This document shows, piece by piece, positions 62,828 to 64,000 of a stretch of DNA of 64,000 nt. The translations under genes were made by a program, and so were the position numbers. This DNA is from Candidatus Schekmanbacteria bacterium (lineage in GTDB: Bacteria > Schekmanbacteria > GWA2-38-11 > J061). Numbering within the stretch: position 1 is the stretch's first letter; each line of letters begins with the position of its first letter. The notes below the pieces were generated by a model. The model did not search any database and was not told where the DNA came from. It saw nothing but the letters and a program-made list of their open reading frames with translations. Location: assembly GCA_016219965.1 (NCBI GenBank), contig JACRJM010000015.1, positions 549,963 through 613,962 of the forward strand. Direction: 5' to 3'.

Positions 62828-63584
62828 CCTCTGGAATTTCCTTAATTATTTTTAGTGCAATGTCCTTAGCCTTCTGCAAGTCCTTATGATCATCAACCTC
62901 AGTCCAGTGCATCCCCTTTGTTGAAACCGGAACAAGGCTTATCTGTCTGCATACCCTGTGAAGAGCGTCCTCATAGTATTTATCAGTCTCGCCATTTGAC
63001 AGCATCTTCGATGATTCCACAAAGAATTTATCTCTCCCCTCTCCCCTTAGATGCATTATCCCTATATACTCGCCGAGGCTTTTTGAGGGTTCAAGCCATT
63101 TCCCTATATCAACGATCTTTCCGTTGCCGTTTGTTATTACCTTCATCTCTTCCTGCGCAAGGGGTTTCACATCATCAACTACGAGAAACGAATCATCGTG
63201 TCCCGCTTCCAGTTGAACGACAGCGCGCTTTAGAATCTCAGGATCATAGAGGATGTCAGAGTTTAGAAGAAGCGTCTCATCATCAAAGAATTCTTTTGCA
63301 ATATAAACCGAGTAGAGGTTGTTCTTTGTATCATACTCCGGATTGGGAAGAAAAGTGAATGTGGCGCTGCTCTGGCCAAAGTAATTGAAGATAAAAGACT
63401 GAATCCTCTCTTTCTTATAACCCGTGACAAGGACTATCTGTTTAAAGCCATTGGCGATGAGCTCTTTTATTGAATAATAGAGCATAGGTGCAGCGCCCAC
63501 TTCTACAAGGCATTTCGGTTTGTCTTCAGTCAAAGGGAGCAGTCTTTTCCCCAAACCTGCGCAAAGTATTACAGCATTTTTCAT
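62817..63584 (-). CDS. sugar/polyol-phosphate cytidylyltransferase (LicC/PntC-like)
   Basis: A 255-residue nucleotidyltransferase with the pyrophosphorylase signature AVILCAGLGKRLLPLTEDKPKCLVEV (4-29), NPEYDTKNNLYSVYIA (81-96), LLLNSDILYD (metal Asp) and the C-terminal WTEVDDHKDL. The NNLYS segment and the ending are as in phosphocholine and aminoethylphosphonate cytidylyltransferases. The predicted product is a CDP-activated alcohol for the CDP-alcohol transferase two genes downstream. It overlaps the next gene by 11 nt and the preceding one by 4 nt. Confidence 0.82.
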   Translation of the reverse strand: MKNAVILCAGLGKRLLPLTEDKPKCLVEVGAAPMLYYSIKELIANGFKQIVLVTGYKKERIQSFIFNYFGQSSATFTFLPNPEYDTKNNLYSVYIAKEFFDDETLLLNSDILYDPEILKRAVVQLEAGHDDSFLVVDDVKPLAQEEMKVITNGNGKIVDIGKWLEPSKSLGEYIGIMHLRGEGRDKFFVESSKMLSNGETDKYYEDALHRVCRQISLVPVSTKGMHWTEVDDHKDLQKAKDIALKIIKEIPEDVS

Positions 63585-64000
63585 TTACCTCTCCCTTTAA
63601 GCTTTACTGCAAGACCGCTTGTAAGCTTCCATTTCTTTGATGTCTGGCACGGTGTGTTGAAATATTTTATCCATGTGATCTTCCAGTCATCGTTGCCGGA
63701 GACTAAAGCGATATCCTTGCAAAGCTGTCCTACCGGAATCCCCACTGATTCAAGCGAATAGAGATGAAGTTTCGGCGAGCGGCATTTGCCTCCCGCTAAA
63801 CATGGCTGCGGATGGCAAAGCTGGCATGGACCCGCTCCAAAGGCATCCGTTACCGAGCCTTCGCCAAGAAGTTTTTCAATCTCTCTTTTGAGCTTAATCA
63901 TAATGACGCTGTGCCAGCCCGGTATCTGGTCACTCTTGATAAAATCCTTTGACTGCATGGCAATGAATATGTCCGCTTTGTCGAGCTTAGGTCTTATCTC
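63581..64000 (-). CDS. DUF2284-like cysteine-rich metal-binding protein, cut by the right edge
   Basis: The frame is open to the window end, so the true start lies outside; an ATG at 63958 is internal or an alternative. The visible part has AFGAGPCQLCHPQPCLAGGKCRSP, a cluster of cysteines like an iron-sulfur or metal site, and VGIPVGQLCKDIALVSGNDDWKITW. It looks like the C-terminal part of the predicted metal-binding DUF2284 family. It overlaps the cytidylyltransferase gene by 4 nt and heads, or is inside, the operon. Confidence 0.65.
   Translation of the reverse strand, partial: EIRPKLDKADIFIAMQSKDFIKSDQIPGWHSVIMIKLKREIEKLLGEGSVTDAFGAGPCQLCHPQPCLAGGKCRSPKLHLYSLESVGIPVGQLCKDIALVSGNDDWKITWIKYFNTPCQTSKKWKLTSGLAVKLKGRGK

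Overview
The window reads as a contiguous stretch of chromosome from an AT-rich, diderm, probably motile bacterium. LolA, RseP and a lytic transglycosylase point to an outer membrane. FliA, FlhG and a FlgM-like protein point to flagella. An LL-diaminopimelate aminotransferase points to the DapL route for lysine and peptidoglycan, and a CBS-less GuaB3-type enzyme sits with guaA. The mix resembles lineages once placed around Deltaproteobacteria/Nitrospirota or neighbouring candidate phyla. That placement is inference, because there is no rRNA gene in the window to settle it.

Layout. At 1-9.1 kb, mostly on the minus strand, are a truncated gene at the left edge, a TolB-like propeller protein with its own promoter and terminator, Ppx/GppA, an HD phosphohydrolase, a UvrD/PcrA helicase, two small unknown proteins, and gshB/gshA. 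At 9.3-12.2 kb is a motility-control group (FlgM-like, degenerate kinase, FliA, FlhG). At 12.5-16.4 kb an NtrC-type regulator is divergent from a hybrid sensor kinase. At 16.4-22.6 kb the operon pheA, M50 protease, trpS, mfd runs leftward. At 22.8-25 kb are a GATase-like protein and a PilZ protein. At 25-33.3 kb, leftward, are guaB3-guaA-slt, scpB-rluB (a long same-strand overlap), and a HEAT-repeat gene with mraY. At 33.5-40.3 kb five signalling genes run rightward (MEDS protein, PAS kinase, CheY-like, REC-PAS, REC-PAS-kinase-REC), two of which share a duplicated N-terminal receiver module.

Two accessory zones interrupt the housekeeping genes. Zone A (40.3-43.9 kb) has a HepT/MntA pair, a RhuM-Fic fusion and an HsdM methylase with no HsdS or HsdR beside it. 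Zone B (54.8-59.8 kb) has an 18-bp tandem array grown from a palindromic repeat, two more nucleotidyltransferase/HEPN pairs (one bracketed by direct hairpin repeats), a secreted beta-helix protein and a solitary RelA/SpoT-domain protein. Between them lies the operon gltX, TPR, scpA, lolA, rseP, ispG, proS (44-52.2 kb), divergent from dapL-folK-panB (52.3-54.8 kb).

The right edge (59.8-64 kb) is a tightly overlapping leftward operon: a DUF2284-like protein (cut by the window end), a LicC/PntC-like cytidylyltransferase, a glycerol-1-phosphate dehydrogenase, a CDP-alcohol phosphotransferase with an altered catalytic motif, and a membrane glycosyltransferase. Together these could make and transfer a CDP-activated polyol phosphate, possibly sn-glycerol-1-phosphate. 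With the accessory-zone toxin modules, this is the best candidate for something undescribed. No tRNA, rRNA, CRISPR array or complete insertion sequence was seen.
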